Counted from the first letter of the stretch, positions 53,311-64,000 are shown. The stretch is DNA of 64,000 nucleotides from Tetragonia tetragonoides (GCA_038025085.1 CM076142.1:31960001-32024000); one strand, 5' to 3'. Numbers and translations: made by a program. The notes: generated by a model not told the origin, from the sequence alone.

Positions 53311-53953
53311 GTCAACCTCTCAATCTCAGTAGCCTGCATAATCCCATGGTAACAACTACGTGTTGGGATTTGCCCTATGAACTAATCATAATAAGAATTA
53401 ATAATTGCATTATTGGTTGGACTATGGAAACCGATCTTTACTTAATATGGGTAATCGTGATGTTTTGCTAGAAACCAATTACGGTTTGTGGGCCGAAAAG
53501 AGTTTTGGACTTACTGCCCGCAAATTTTTATATACTCCCAGCTCCATGGAGAGTTGTGGAGCTGGCGCGCGCAAACAACGTCGTTTTGTTAAGTGGCGTT
53601 TCGAAACGCTTTTTTTTGAAACGTTTGGCCTTAAAAACGCGTTTTTTTTCGCTTTTTTCGCCAAAACCTAGATAGCTAATTGAATTTCTCTGTCCTCTTT
53701 TCTCTCTCCTCTTTCGTTTTCTCTCTGTTCTTTTTCAGTAGGACTCCATTGTTTAAGCTCAAATTGCTCTCTCCTGTTTCGTTTTCTCTCTCCTCTTTTG
53801 TCCATTGTTGACCTGCGCGCGTAAACGACCTCCATTGAAGGCTAGTTTTTTTGTTTTTCTCCTTTGCGGTTTAATTTTGCGATTTTTGTTCTTTTTTGCG
53901 AAAGTTTTGTTTTCATGTTTTGATCGCGAATTTGATGTTCTTTTCTGTAGATT
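53311..53953 (+). other. Upstream region of the FAR1-like gene
   Basis: A perfect 8-bp inverted repeat CCAGCTCC / GGAGCTGG at 53538-53565 has a 12-nt loop and a TATATA just before it (53528-53534). A CT-rich leader-like stretch runs 53690-53805, and CGCGCG-containing phrases appear at 53566 and 53814. No ORF of its own. Confidence 0.4.
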
Positions 53954-56900
53954 ATGGATTTTGAAGCACAATATTCATCGATTCCAGTTGAATCTGCTTC
54001 TGTTGAAGAAGAAAAAGTTGAATCTGCTCCAGTTGAAGAAGAAAAAGTTGAGCTGCAAGGTAGATGTGATTTTTCCAATTGGGTGAATGAATTTTGAATT
54101 GAGAGTACGATAAAGTTTGTGTTTTCTACAATTTTCTAATGAATTTGTTTGTGTGTACTGTAAGGTGTTTGAATTTGGGATTTTGTTGTGTTTAATGAAT
54201 TTTTGTGTTTAAGCAATGAATTTACTGTGCCATTCAAAATTTATTCATTGAATTCATTGATCTGTTGGTTAAAAGATGAATTGTGTTGTAGTGACTGATT
54301 TACATTTATTGGTTAAAAAAAATGAATTTGTGATGTGTGTTTTCGTAATTAATTTTTGTGTTTTAACCAATGAATTATTAATAGTAGGTCATGAATTTTA
54401 CTATTCAATTCAAAATTCACTCATTGAATTCATTGATGTGTTGGTTAAAAGTTGAATTTTGTTAGTCATTCTGATTTTACATTCATTAGTTAAAAAAATT
54501 GAATTTGTGATGTGTTTGGTAATGAATTTAACCAATGAATTTACTGTTCAATTCACAATTCATTCAATGAATTCATTTGATTTGTTGGTTCAAAAATGAA
54601 TTCTGTTGTAGTTATTCTTTCTCCTATTCATTGGATTAAATTCAAATTGTTAATGATTTTTTTAATGAATTTAGCCAATGAATTGTTATTTTGTAGGCAA
54701 TGAATTTAAGTTGCTAATGAATGAATTGTCAGTTTGTCAAATACTAATTCATATTTTGGATGCCTGTATTCATTTTATTCATGTTGGAGTCTATAATTGA
54801 TATTGTTAGTTTAGTTACTGTATAATTGAAAATTCATTTTACGTGAATTCATTGATCTGTTGGTTTTGTTACTGTATATTGTTGGTTTAGTTCATGTATT
54901 ATTGAAAATTCATTTATTGCTGTTTTCTTTGCCTTTTTATTCAATTGTTTTTGTAAATGAATATGTCGATGTTTTTCTAAGGTGGTTCTGGAATGAGTGT
55001 AAAAGAGGCTGAAACTTCTGAGCTGTTAGGGTTAGTTGTGAAAAGTGAGGAAGCGGCTCATGAAAGGTACAATGATTATGCATTGTGCAAGGGTTTTAGT
55101 ACTCGGGAGAGTAAGATAAGACGTAGAGTAGATAAGACTGTTTCGATGAGGCAGTTTTGCTGTCAGAAGGAAGGGTTTAAGGATGAGTCAAAGGAACGTG
55201 ATCGGTGTTATGCAAAATTAGTTCTAAGAGTTGGATGCAAGGCTCATATTCAGTTTGATGTTGATAGACAGGGTACTTGGACAGTAACTAAGCATGTGAT
55301 GATTCATAATCATCCGTTATCCCATGAGCAGCGTGCACATTTAATGAGATCTCACAGAGGTGTTTCAAAAGAACAATTTGCTAATCTGAAAATTTTTAGG
55401 AAGTGCGGGTTACCTATTGCTGACGCAATAAGGTTGTTGAAGCAAGAGTCTGGAGGATCTCCAATGGTTGGGTTTACAAATAATGATGCATACAATGATG
55501 ATGCAAAGAGGTTTGATGGTGATGATGCTAACACACTGATTGAAATATTCAAGAGAAGGGAGCAGAATGAAAAGGACTTCTATTTTGACTACTTTGAATG
55601 TGATGATGCTGGAAGGCTTTGTAGCTTTTTTTGGCGTGATAAACGAATGAGATTAGATTACGAGTTGTTTGGTGATCTTGTTATACATGATACTACGTAT
55701 CGTACTAACAAGTATGACATGATTTGTGGTCCTTTTATTGGAACCAACAACCACACCAACAATGTGATGTTTGGTTGTGGATTTATGATTAATGAAAGAA
55801 CTGAGTCATTTGTTTGGTTGTTCAAGACGTTCCTCCTCTCTATGGGCAACGTTGCTCCTAAGACTATCATGACTGATCAATCTAGAGCAATGACAGCTGC
55901 GATAAGAACAGAGTTTCGGACCTCAACACATAGGCTTTGCATTTGGCATATCACAAAGAATTCAAGGGACAAGATAAAGTGGTTGAGGAGCCAAAGCAGG
56001 ATTCATTGAGTTGTTTGATCACTTGATGAAAGGGGTTGATACAGTTGCAAAATTCAACTTTTACTGGGCAAGGTATGTAGTTTTTTTGGTTGTATTCATT
56101 TGGCTTATTGTTTGATCAATTGGATGAATGAATTTTCAATCCAAATTATTTTTCTGACAGTCATTCCTGTGTTTTTTGAATTCATTTCCTGTTAGGTTAA
56201 TTGAGAGATACAACTGTGCTGATCACCCCTGGATGAAGGAGTTCTATTTTGGAATAGGGAGAAATGGTGCCCTGCTTTCTCAAAAGAGAACTTTTCAGCT
56301 GACATTTTGTCATCCAAAAGAAGTGAATCAACTAACCATTCTATCTGCCACAGGTTAAGGAAAACAATAGGCTTATGTGATTTCTATTCCCTTTTTTGTG
56401 ATGTCGTTCATACTTGGAGGAGCGATGAAAATAAATTCATTCACTCAAATGAATATGGGAGGCCAGAAATGATCATTGATCATGTGACTTTGTTAGTTCA
56501 TGGAAGAGAGGTTTATACAATGAGCGCATATCGGATGTTGGAGGAGCAGTTCATGGCTAGTGCAGCTTGCAGCCAAACATTCGCTGGTGTTGTAGATGGG
56601 AAGTTTATATATCATGTGTGGAGGGAAGGGTCCTGACATTTTTCGACATGAAGTGGTTGTGGATGCTCAATTGCTTACTGCTTTATGCAGTTGCAACATG
56701 TTCATTCAGAATGGCATTTTGTGTTATCATGTTTTGAGGATTTATAATGTTATGTGTGTCAAGAAAATTCCAAACCAGTACATCCTTCCCAGGTAGACGA
56801 AAGCGTGTAAGAAAGCTGATGATGTTGTGGTAACAAGAAAGAAGCCAGGGCATAATATGGTTGCTGCTTCAATTTGGAGGACAAAAATGGTTCGTAAGTT

Positions 56901-57199
56901 TAGCATCTTGATGTCAGTTAGTGATTGTAATAAGAAGGCAAGAGACTATTGTGATGAAGGATTTCAAAAAATAAGAGACAATGTGCAAACTGAATTTGGG
57001 GCTGCGATTAACTGTGATGATCAAGAAGATCAGGAGGTGCAACTAATAAAGTATGGAATCCTGAAGGTAAGAGAGCTGTTGGTGAAAGGAACACTAGGAG
57101 AATGAGCACAAATGATAAGATATGCAAGACAATAAGGGGACGGAAAGGCGCTGCAGTGAAAAGGGCAAGGATGCATACAAAGCAAGCTGTGCAATAATC
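53954..57199 (+). pseudogene. FAR1-related (MULE-type) transposase, broken by frameshifts and a stop
   Basis: Exon 1, 53954-54059, encodes MDFEAQYSSIPVESASVEEE and joins in phase to exon 2 at 54982 (GGSGMSVKEAETSELL). Then come the FAR1 DNA-binding domain (AHERYNDYALCKGFSTRESK, VGCKAHIQFDV, MIHNHPL) and the MULE core (VIHDTTYRTNKYDM, CGFMINERTESFVWLF, IMTDQSRAM, HRLCIWHI). After a frameshift near 55985 and an intron (about 56083-56194) come LIERYNCADHPWMKEFYFGI, SSKRSESTNHSI and GREVYTMSAYRMLEEQFM, and a SWIM finger (ALCSCNMFIQNGILCYHVLR). Further breaks are near 56300, 56630 and 57065, and TAG replaces Trp at 56794-56796. A basic tail (RGRKGAAVKRARMHTKQAVQ) ends at 57199. FAR1 relatives act as nuclear factors or as transposases; this copy is dead. 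Confidence 0.88.
54060..54981 (+). repeat. Intron 1 of the FAR1 pseudogene with GAATTCATT-type motifs
   Basis: 922 bp intron, GTAGAT..CTAAG. It contains repeated phrases such as 'ttcattgaattcattgat(c/g)tgttggtt' near 54240, 54425, 54560 and 54845, and 'ttaaccaatgaatt' near 54365, 54530 and 54670. The same motif family fills the DNA downstream. Confidence 0.7.
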
Positions 57200-58838
57200 G
57201 GTTAAGGTATTCTTTTGTTATATGTTTCTACGTTTTTATTCAAGCTTTTCTTAGATTATGTGCTAAAGTGGAATTTTCTTAACTTTTTGCATGGATACAA
57301 GATGTTGTTGATCAGATAGCTGGGGAAGGATATTTGGTTCATCCACAAGGAGGTGCACCATGTTTCATGGCCACACAGTACACATCCAACACAGGACAAG
57401 TGTAGTACTTCCTGCTGCATATCTAGAAGATGCTGCTTTGTGGGGTGATTAGAAGTTATAGAGCCTACCTAGTTGTGTTTTTGTACTTCTTTTTTTGTTT
57501 GAATTGAGGTGGTACAAGTGACACGTTTTGAGACTGTAGTGTTATTTTTTGGTTTGGGAAACAATCATTTTTGTTCTGAATTCATTGAAATATTGGTATG
57601 AATTCATTTTGTATTTGTTAGAAATTCAGTATATCAAATGAAGGTTTCAGAATTCATTGCAATTAAGTTTTGACTGAGTATATCTATATGAGTCCTGAAT
57701 TCATTTTCTATTTGATTTTGCGTTTTGCTATGTGGCTTGGGAATCCAACTCCGTTGAAAAGTCATCTGTAAATTAAACATGAGATTCATTGAAACTTTGT
57801 TATAAATTCATTGAAACTTTGGTACGAATTCATTGAACTTTTGGTATGAAATCATTGATGTTTTGTTATGAATTCATTTGACCTTTTTATGTATCCCACT
57901 TGTTGTTATACAAGCTCAGCAAACCGAGTTGTAAAATCTGCTGTTGATCAGATTTCTCCCTACACTTTTTCAGCATCTGTTCTATCTCCTGTGCCCATGT
58001 CACCGATCTATGGGGGATAGTGCAAGCAATTCAAAACTGCGAGGTAATACAAATGGTGGGATCCAAATTGCTTGAACCCCAAACAAAACATATTTGATAT
58101 CTCAATCTTTGCTACTTGGAAAGATCCCTAGCTGCCCTTCGTGCTCTAAGTCTTGCTGTCATCTTGTGTACTAGGATATGATATTGAGATAGAGTCAATC
58201 TCCGAATAGAGAGAGGACTTATGAGATATTTGACTGGTAATTTGCGTTGATTATATCCTTTTTTAATAGCTAGTATATCAGCTTTGATCATAGGTTTCAG
58301 TCCCAAGGACACATGACTCTTGTTTGTCAGAATTAATTTGATTTTTTAGAGATAAAGTTTTGTTTTTCATTTGATATGGAGATTTCATTATTGACACAGT
58401 TTGGGAAATAGTCATTTTTGTTCTTAATTCATTCCTTTCTGAATTAATTCATTAGTTTTTGGGATGAATTCATTGAAATAATGGAATGAATTCATTGAAA
58501 TAATGGAATGAATTCATTGAGCTTTGGTGTGAATTCATTTGCAGATTTTAACCATTTGCTTTGCTAAGTTCATTTATTGTTTCTCTATAAATTTATGGGA
58601 TATCATTCGATTTTGAAATCAATAGTGATTACTCAATTTTCGACTTAAAGCAATGAATTCATAAACTTACAAGATATTTCATTTCATTTATAGCATGCAT
58701 AAGTACATTGATCAAAAAGTGACATTCCTATACAAGATTCACACCCCTTATATGCATACGAAGCAAAAGTAAACACCAATACAAGCAAAATGTGATTCTA
58801 AGTTAAGCTTTCGTAAAGGGTGTTTGATTTCTATCCGT
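57200..58838. repeat. Motif-rich non-coding DNA (GAATTCATT type)
   Basis: No intact gene. At least ten copies of gaattcatt lie between 57570 and 58540, often followed by gaaa or ttg (attcattgaaataatggaatg twice in tandem near 58480). Confidence 0.65.
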
Positions 58839-59285
58839 TTAGTCAATATCCTCTAGGGTATTGGACTCTTGCTTGTTTGAATCAACAGGAGCAGTTGAAG
58901 CTTCATTAGCAGCGTCGGCTTCAATCATCTGAGCGGCTTCAAATGCTCGCTTGTCACTGGTAGCTCTGTTGGTTTTGATTGATTTGCTGCTCCAAGCTAG
59001 CATAGACCATTTTTTATTTATCTTAGAAACGCTTATCAGGTCATCATTGTTAAGTTTTGTTAAGACATGGAGTGTCAGAAGTTCATCAAATTCTGTCATC
59101 TTGAAAGGGAATAGGGCTCGAGATTCCCAAACCAGCAACTTCAGTTTTTTTGATGAACAAGTCGTCTTCCATAGTGTCAATTTGTCACACTTTGGGAAGA
59201 TATGCTGTGTTAGAAGGTCATCAAGTCCTTCTATCTCCTCTACATTCTTCTTTACCGTTTTCTTCTGATCATTAGGTGAAGCCAT
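58839..59285 (-). CDS. Protein with two F-box-like units, 148 aa
   Basis: Single exon from ATG 59285. Residues 20-53 (GLDDLLTQHIFPKCDKLTLW...) and 65-98 (EFDELLTLHVLTKLNNDDLI SVSK...KKWSMLAW) align without gaps to each other and to the two units of the divergent neighbour at 60242-61360. The pattern has hydrophobic 5-6, H9, V/I10, F/L11, L19, K27-K28, W29 and W34. It resembles an F-box (L..LL..hhh.L....L...S.v.k.W..l), the motif that binds SKP1 in ubiquitin ligases. Usual substrate-binding repeats (LRR, Kelch) are absent. The C-terminus is acidic and Ala-rich. The frame is intact beside a broken transposase gene. Function unknown; a SKP1 link is inference. Confidence 0.6.
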   Translation of the reverse strand: MASPNDQKKTVKKNVEEIEGLDDLLTQHIFPKCDKLTLWKTTCSSKKLKLLVWESRALFPFKMTEFDELLTLHVLTKLNNDDLISVSKINKKWSMLAWSSKSIKTNRATSDKRAFEAAQMIEADAANEASTAPVDSNKQESNTLEDID

Positions 59286-60241
59286 GTATTTTTGCTAATC
59301 CTGTAATGATCTTTAGTTATCAACATGGAAAATGTACAATGCTAAGCCACATACAACAAAACCCTTTTTTTTTTGTACTTTTAATGAAATGAAATGTTGA
59401 ATCAAATTTGAAAAATAGCCTATCATTATTATTTTTTCACAATGATAACAGGTTGGAATATGATGAATTTTGCCTTTTTTGTATAACATTGCTTTTAAAC
59501 ATTCATTTATTTTTGAATGGTAAGCAAGAGGTGAGCAAAATAGGAGGTAAACTTGTTGAATTATAAACAACTAGCAACAAATATTTTTAGACTAAAATCA
59601 TGCATTTTGTCAAATATTTATAGCATTAAAAGAGCTACTAAACAAATTAAAAGGAATTGGTATTGAAAAATGCTAAACAGATCAAACCAAAGCAATGGGT
59701 ATTAGTGAAAAATGCTAAACAAGAAACACAATTTTTAACCTGCATCTAAAAATGGGTAGTACTATACCTGACACAAACATGAAATGGGAAGAGTTTAGAA
59801 GAAACATACCTGACAAGATGAATTGGAAGAGGGTTCTTTTTTGGGTTTGAGTCTGATGAGTAGTGCTTAGATTTTGCTTTTGGAGTTTCAAATATGGATT
59901 TTGAAATGGCTGAAATGGTTTTTGGAGTCTCTAGTATTCATTTGAAATGGTTGTAACATTCATAGCCTTAAGTTTTATGTTTTTTAATCATTTTAAATTA
60001 TTTCACTTTAACAGTGATTTTGACATAATGAAAATGATTGGTGGAAATTTTGCCCCGGTTTTTGGGTTTTGAGAGCAATTTGACATCATTAAATGATCAT
60101 CATGCCTCTAATGATTTGCTTTATAACCGTCCACTGATCATGCCCCTGAACTGAGAAATCAAACGTTTTTGCACAAACCCAACTAAGTAGCGCTTCACTC
60201 TTTTGCGTCAGAAGACCAGAGCAATCCCTTGCAATAAGAAG
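59286..60241. other. Shared upstream region between the two F-box-like genes
   Basis: The two small genes point away from each other, so this 956 bp would hold both promoters. 'gaagatgaattggaagagg' (59815) and 'caataagaagatgaagg' (60231) resemble leader sequence. No ORF. AT-rich, with no GAATTCATT cluster here. Confidence 0.35.
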
Positions 60242-61360
60242 ATGAAGGTTGATGGTTCACCACCTTTTGAAGGTATTTTTTAGTCTTCCTTTTAGTTTTT
60301 TTCAAGTTTTTTTTGCATTTTGTTTTGTGGGGTTTTTTTGTTTGGTTTTGTTTGTTTTTTGTGGTGTTTTGCGTTTTGGTGTAAAAGTTTTTTGCTTCAA
60401 TTTTGATGTTTGATTTTTAGCAGTAGCTTACATTTTGTCCAACTGTTGTTTTTAAAGTATTTTTTAATTTAATTTTTTGTGAATGTTGCATAGTTAAGGT
60501 TTCTGCTACAGTGTTATTTTGTGTTTTTGTGGCAGAATTGAAAGTCAAGTTGTTGCTCTTTTGTTTTGGCTAATTGTTTGTTAAAGTTCATTTTGTTATT
60601 TTAAATGCTTGTTGATTTTAGGTTATTTTTTTGAATTGCATAGTTAAATTTTTTTGCTACAGTGTCAGTTGTGATTTAAGGTTTTTTATCTGAATTGAAT
60701 TGAAGCTCTTGCTATTTTTGTTGTGTTTTTCTGTTTAGCTAGTTGTTTGTTAGAATTAGGTTATATATTTTTTGGTCAGATGGTTTTGTTAAAGATCATT
60801 ATTTTTGTAGTTTTTTTTTTTTTTTTGTTTTTAGGGTGTTTTTTTTGTGAATTGAATAACTAAGTTCTGCTACAGTGTTAGAGGTAGTAAAATTTATTTT
60901 AATAGGACATTTTATGACTCATTTTTGTTTCTTTTTTTGGCTTTACTCTTTTTGTGTTGTAGATATCGATGCTTTAATCAACAGGCTAGGTCTTGAAGCT
61001 CATCAAAGAATGTCTCTCTGCAGACCAACTTATGATGAGTATTGCGATACTGGAGATTTTACTGACATCCCAGGAATGTCAGAAATACTGATGACGGATG
61101 TGTTTCATCGACTTGATCCTGAAGAATTATCTGCTGCTTCTAAGGTTTCCAAGAAATGGAACAAGATGGCATGGGCTGGGGGAGTAACAAAGCTTTTACA
61201 ACTTGAGAAAATCATGCAGCAGCATGTTTTCAAAAGATGTTCAATGAGGACGTTGCGACAATGTCTGACAGTGGCGAAAAGGTGGGAGGGTCTTGTATGG
61301 CATTGTTATGTCATACAAAACAGATTTCAAGATAGGCATTGGATGTCCATAGCTGAATGA
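60242..61360 (+). CDS. Protein with two F-box-like units, 142 aa
   Basis: Exon 1, 60242-60272 (MKVDGSPPFE plus one base, donor GTATTT), joins in phase to exon 2, 60963-61360 (acceptor TTGTAG), giving 142 residues. Units lie at 48-81 (GMSEILMTDVFHRLDPEELS AASK...KKWNKMAW) and 90-123 (QLEKIMQQHVFKRCSMRTLR ...AKRWEGLVW). Both align ungapped to the units of the minus-strand gene. Here the Leu14-type unit comes first and the Cys14-type second, the reverse of the other protein. The first unit is a good F-box match. Nothing else is recognisable downstream (CYVIQNRFQDRHWMSIAE). The T-rich 690-bp intron is typical for plants. Likely a nuclear or cytosolic adaptor; partner unknown. Confidence 0.6.
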
Positions 61361-63013
61361 CAGCTTTTTCTTTGGCTGGAGGAACATCCCGGTGAGGCAA
61401 ACGCCTGGCCTGGTCCAGTGTATGACCAAGAGTAGGGGGGATGAATGCTAATTTTTATGCTGTTTTTTGGTGCTGTAGTGTCCATCAATATTATTTTTTT
61501 AGAGGATTTGCAGTTAACTAAACTGTATAGTGAAGCAGTTTCTTTTTGATGGGTAAAGAATGCTAATGAATTCGTTTTTGTTGTCATGTCTTTTTTGGAT
61601 GTAAATTTTTAATGAATGGAATGGAAGTATCCTTTCTTGTGGTTTTGTTTATCTTGTATTTGTTATACGCTGCAATGAATGGAAGTATTTGTGTTTTGAA
61701 CTCATTTTCATAAGTACTTAAATTCATCAGTATACGACATGGAATTCATTTTTGGTTTTGTGCTTTGAATTCATTTCACTTCAGCATAAGTCATCAAACT
61801 ATTGTTTATTTCTTAAGGTTGCGCTTTTTATGCGTTATTTTTTGGTGCGACCGCGTTGACTAAGTAGTTGATATGGAAAACAGTCAACAAAGAGTAATCT
61901 CCAATTCATTAATTTTTATGGCATAATTCATCACTCCTGTGCTCTGAATTCATTTACTTAAAAACTGAAACTCATCAATGTACCATATAGAATTAATTTG
62001 GTTTTATCTTTGAATTCTTCTTGAAAATAATGCATTCATCTTTGAAAATGAATTCTCTTATTTTTTCAAGAAAAGTTCATTGGTTTTTCCTTTTAATTCA
62101 TTTTTATAAGTACTTAGTTTCATTAGCATACTACATGGAATTCATTTGCTTATTTATTTTGAATTCATTTTTCATAAGTACTTAAATTCATCAGTATAGA
62201 ACATGGAATTCATTTGGATTTGAGCTTTGAATTCATGTTGAAAACACTCAAGAAAGAGCAATCTGTGATTTATTGATTTTTATGGCAGAATTCATCACTC
62301 TTGTGCTCTGAATTCATTTACTTAAGTACTGAAATTTATCAATATACCATATTGAATTCATTTGGTTTTATCTTTGAATTTTTCTTGAAAATAATGCACT
62401 CATTTTGAAAATGAATCCTCTTCAAAGAATTCATTGGTTTTTACCTTTTAATTCATTTTTGCTCTGAATTCATTTTGTTTATGTACTTAATCACATGGAA
62501 TTCATTTCCATTGTATTTTCTCAATTCATGTTGAAATTAGCCATTAAAGATCTTTTTTTGTGCTGCTTTCTTTTTGTGATTCATTTCCTTAAGGAAATTC
62601 ATTTTTCGTACTAGAATTCATTGCTCCTTTGCTATGAATTCATTTATTTAAGTAATCAAATTTGTGGGAATTGCATGAATTCATTTACATTGTAACTTCC
62701 AATTCATCTTGAAAATAGCACATTGAATTTATTTCTATTCAATTCCAGTTTTCTTAATTGGAATATTGAATTCATATCTGAAAGCAAATCTAAAGAATGT
62801 ACCAAGACTTTTGATCAGAATCTGTACTAATAATAGCAGATGGAATTCATTTTCATTCAGTTCCAGTTTTGTATCAACACTTGGATCAGAATCTGTACTA
62901 AATGACTATATAGAATTTTTGTTCAGATATTTTGCTATACAAATACGGAATTTCCATAGTTTAACAATACTTGACCCTATACATTTTGTTCAGATTGTAA
63001 CTCATCCTAACAT
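61361..63013. repeat. Motif-rich DNA with ~364-bp tandem repeat
   Basis: GAATTCATT or close variants occur about 25 times. A larger unit is also repeated. 'tgtgctctgaattcatttac' occurs at about 61938 and 62302 (364 bp apart), with flanking similarity ('tatggcataattcatcactc', 'ttggttttatctttgaatt', 'gaaaataatgca', 'ttcattggttttt') over the whole interval. Further diverged traces are at 61690-61790 and 62450-62640. No ORF. Confidence 0.75.
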
Positions 63014-64000
63014 CTATGTGTCCTTCTTCTTGAGGCTGTCTTTCACTCTTGGCAAGATCTTCTTCCTCTCATCATTGATTTCATTTGTGATGATACTGTA
63101 ATAGTACTTTACCCTGAGTGTCTTTACTGCTGTCTCCTGTGAAATATAACAGGCATAAAGAATTAGGCATATATTTTTTTTTGAAAGGCTGAATTGAAGG
63201 AAATAAGACAAAAACTTTACTTATATCATTCTTAGCAAAAGGTTCATAACCTTCCATTGTGCCCTTGTATGTCTCCATGCGCCTTATGGTATATATATGG
63301 CACAATCTGAAATGTTGTTGTTATTACGCCATAGTAAGGGCATGATCTTGTCTTTGTACAGTTTCATTTCTTCAGCTTTAGGATGTTTTATTTGTGTCAA
63401 GAAAACAGTAAATCCTTTGACCTAAATATGATATATAGACAATTAAATGAATTCAAAGCAAACAAGGAATAGACTAAAGAATTCTGACAAACATATATTA
63501 TATTTTAGTATTCATTAGGCATGAATATATGTAAAGTATGAAATCTTACAATATTTTTAATCACACGACCATATTTTGCTTTCTTGGACACTTCTTTGGG
63601 TAGTTTCCTGTTTTCAAGAATCTCAATAAAGCGAGATTTGAAATTGACACAAACTGTGTAGAAGTGATTGCTTACACCAATTGCAAAGAAGAACTGTCAT
63701 AGAATTTGTAAGCACAAAATTAGTTGCTTTGATGATATGGTCGAATGCAAAAGAATTGAAAGATGAATTGCATGTGCTATGAATTTAAGTAAATGAATTC
63801 AAGGGGGTTTTTGATGAATTTCAGTGTTAAGTAAATGAATTCACAGCAGAGGAGCAATGAATTCAATGTGTTATATCAATGAATGACCAGTTTATGTGAA
63901 TGAATTCATTGTAGAGGAGCAATGAATTCTGCCACAAACAAGATGAATTTGAAAGACTAGTTGAATGTTACCATGCTGACATCCCTTAGGTCTTTCATGT
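63014..64000 (-). pseudogene. Ulp1/C48-like cysteine protease, C-terminal part, frameshifted, runs off window
   Basis: Minus-strand exons: part at 64000-63971 (ending at a GTAACA donor); 63693-63550, 48 codons FFFAIGVSNHFYTVCVNFKS RFIEILEN...; 63421-63221, VKGFTVFLTQIKHPKAEEMK ...RNNNNISDC...; and 63136-63014, ETAVKTLRVKYYYSIITNEI and a Lys-rich end with TAG. The NHFYTVCVNFK..IEILEN segment matches the His motif of Ulp1-type proteases. ISDCAIY then RRMETYKG matches the catalytic Cys motif (DCGxFxxxxME). Just after the Cys an AT repeat is two bases too long, so the frame is lost exactly there. C48 proteases cleave SUMO or similar modifiers; many are carried by plant transposons. The 5' half lies outside the window. 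Confidence 0.7.
63700..63960. repeat. GAATTCATT-type motifs in the protease intron
   Basis: Six or more gaattca(tt/ac/aag) copies within 150 bp ('agaggagcaatgaattca' twice near 63848 and 63915). The same motif as in the FAR1 intron 9 kb away. Confidence 0.7.

Noticed and set aside
54993..56009. An intact FAR1-related gene ending at 56009
   Set aside because: The C-terminal half (HRLCIWHI onward, QRSES-like segment, SWIM finger) continues downstream in other frames, so the stop is the result of a frameshift.
61683..62640. CRISPR-like array from the regular repeats
   Set aside because: The organism is a plant, the repeats are short, imperfect and irregularly spaced, and the larger period (about 364 bp) is a tandem duplication.

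Overview
The window looks like nuclear DNA of a flowering plant, almost certainly a eudicot. It is AT-rich and intron-rich, with plant Ty1/copia, MULE, hAT, Helitron, LINE and SINE elements, FAR1-type transposase relatives and REM-type B3 domains. Gene content alone does not give the family. Two ordinary conserved cellular genes are clear: a reticulon-like protein (about 19.3-23.9 kb, minus, 4 exons, about 206 aa) and an ataxin-3/Josephin deubiquitinase (38.8-49.2 kb, minus, 2 exons, about 268 aa). Both are stretched by introns full of transposable elements (3.7 kb and 9.6 kb).

Layout. 1-2.5 kb: decayed LTR-retroelement-like DNA. 2.5-5.3 kb: a displaced, decayed 45S rDNA piece on the minus strand, made of the first ~347 nt of 18S, a 5' external spacer with a 147-bp tandem repeat, a promoter-like block and two ~300-bp spacer repeats. 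6.3-14.4 kb: accessory genes, namely an acidic protein, a short plus-strand ORF, a two-B3-domain gene and a frameshifted FAR1-type transposase relative. 16-18.5 kb: a non-autonomous hAT element split by a LINE that carries only ORF1. 19-24 kb: the reticulon gene with a SINE and a Helitron in its long intron, followed by another SINE. 25.9-36.7 kb: a Mutator-like element with 184-bp terminal inverted repeats, into which two copia retrotransposons have inserted. 38-49 kb: a small hAT element, then the ataxin-3 gene, whose intron holds three SINEs and a non-autonomous LTR element with an unrecognised ORF. 49.6-53.3 kb: two Helitron-like elements and a 5'-truncated LINE.

53.5-64 kb is the most unusual region. 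A FAR1/MULE-type transposase pseudogene is followed by two small genes of opposite strand. Each of these encodes two copies of a 34-residue F-box-like unit, in swapped order. Next comes a broken Ulp1/C48-like cysteine protease that runs off the window. The non-coding DNA around and inside these genes is peppered with a palindromic GAATTCATT-type motif, by eye more than 30 copies, which suggests one locus or one very large element. The combination of transposase, SUMO/ubiquitin-type protease and F-box-like adaptor on motif-rich DNA is my best candidate for an undescribed system. That reading is inference.
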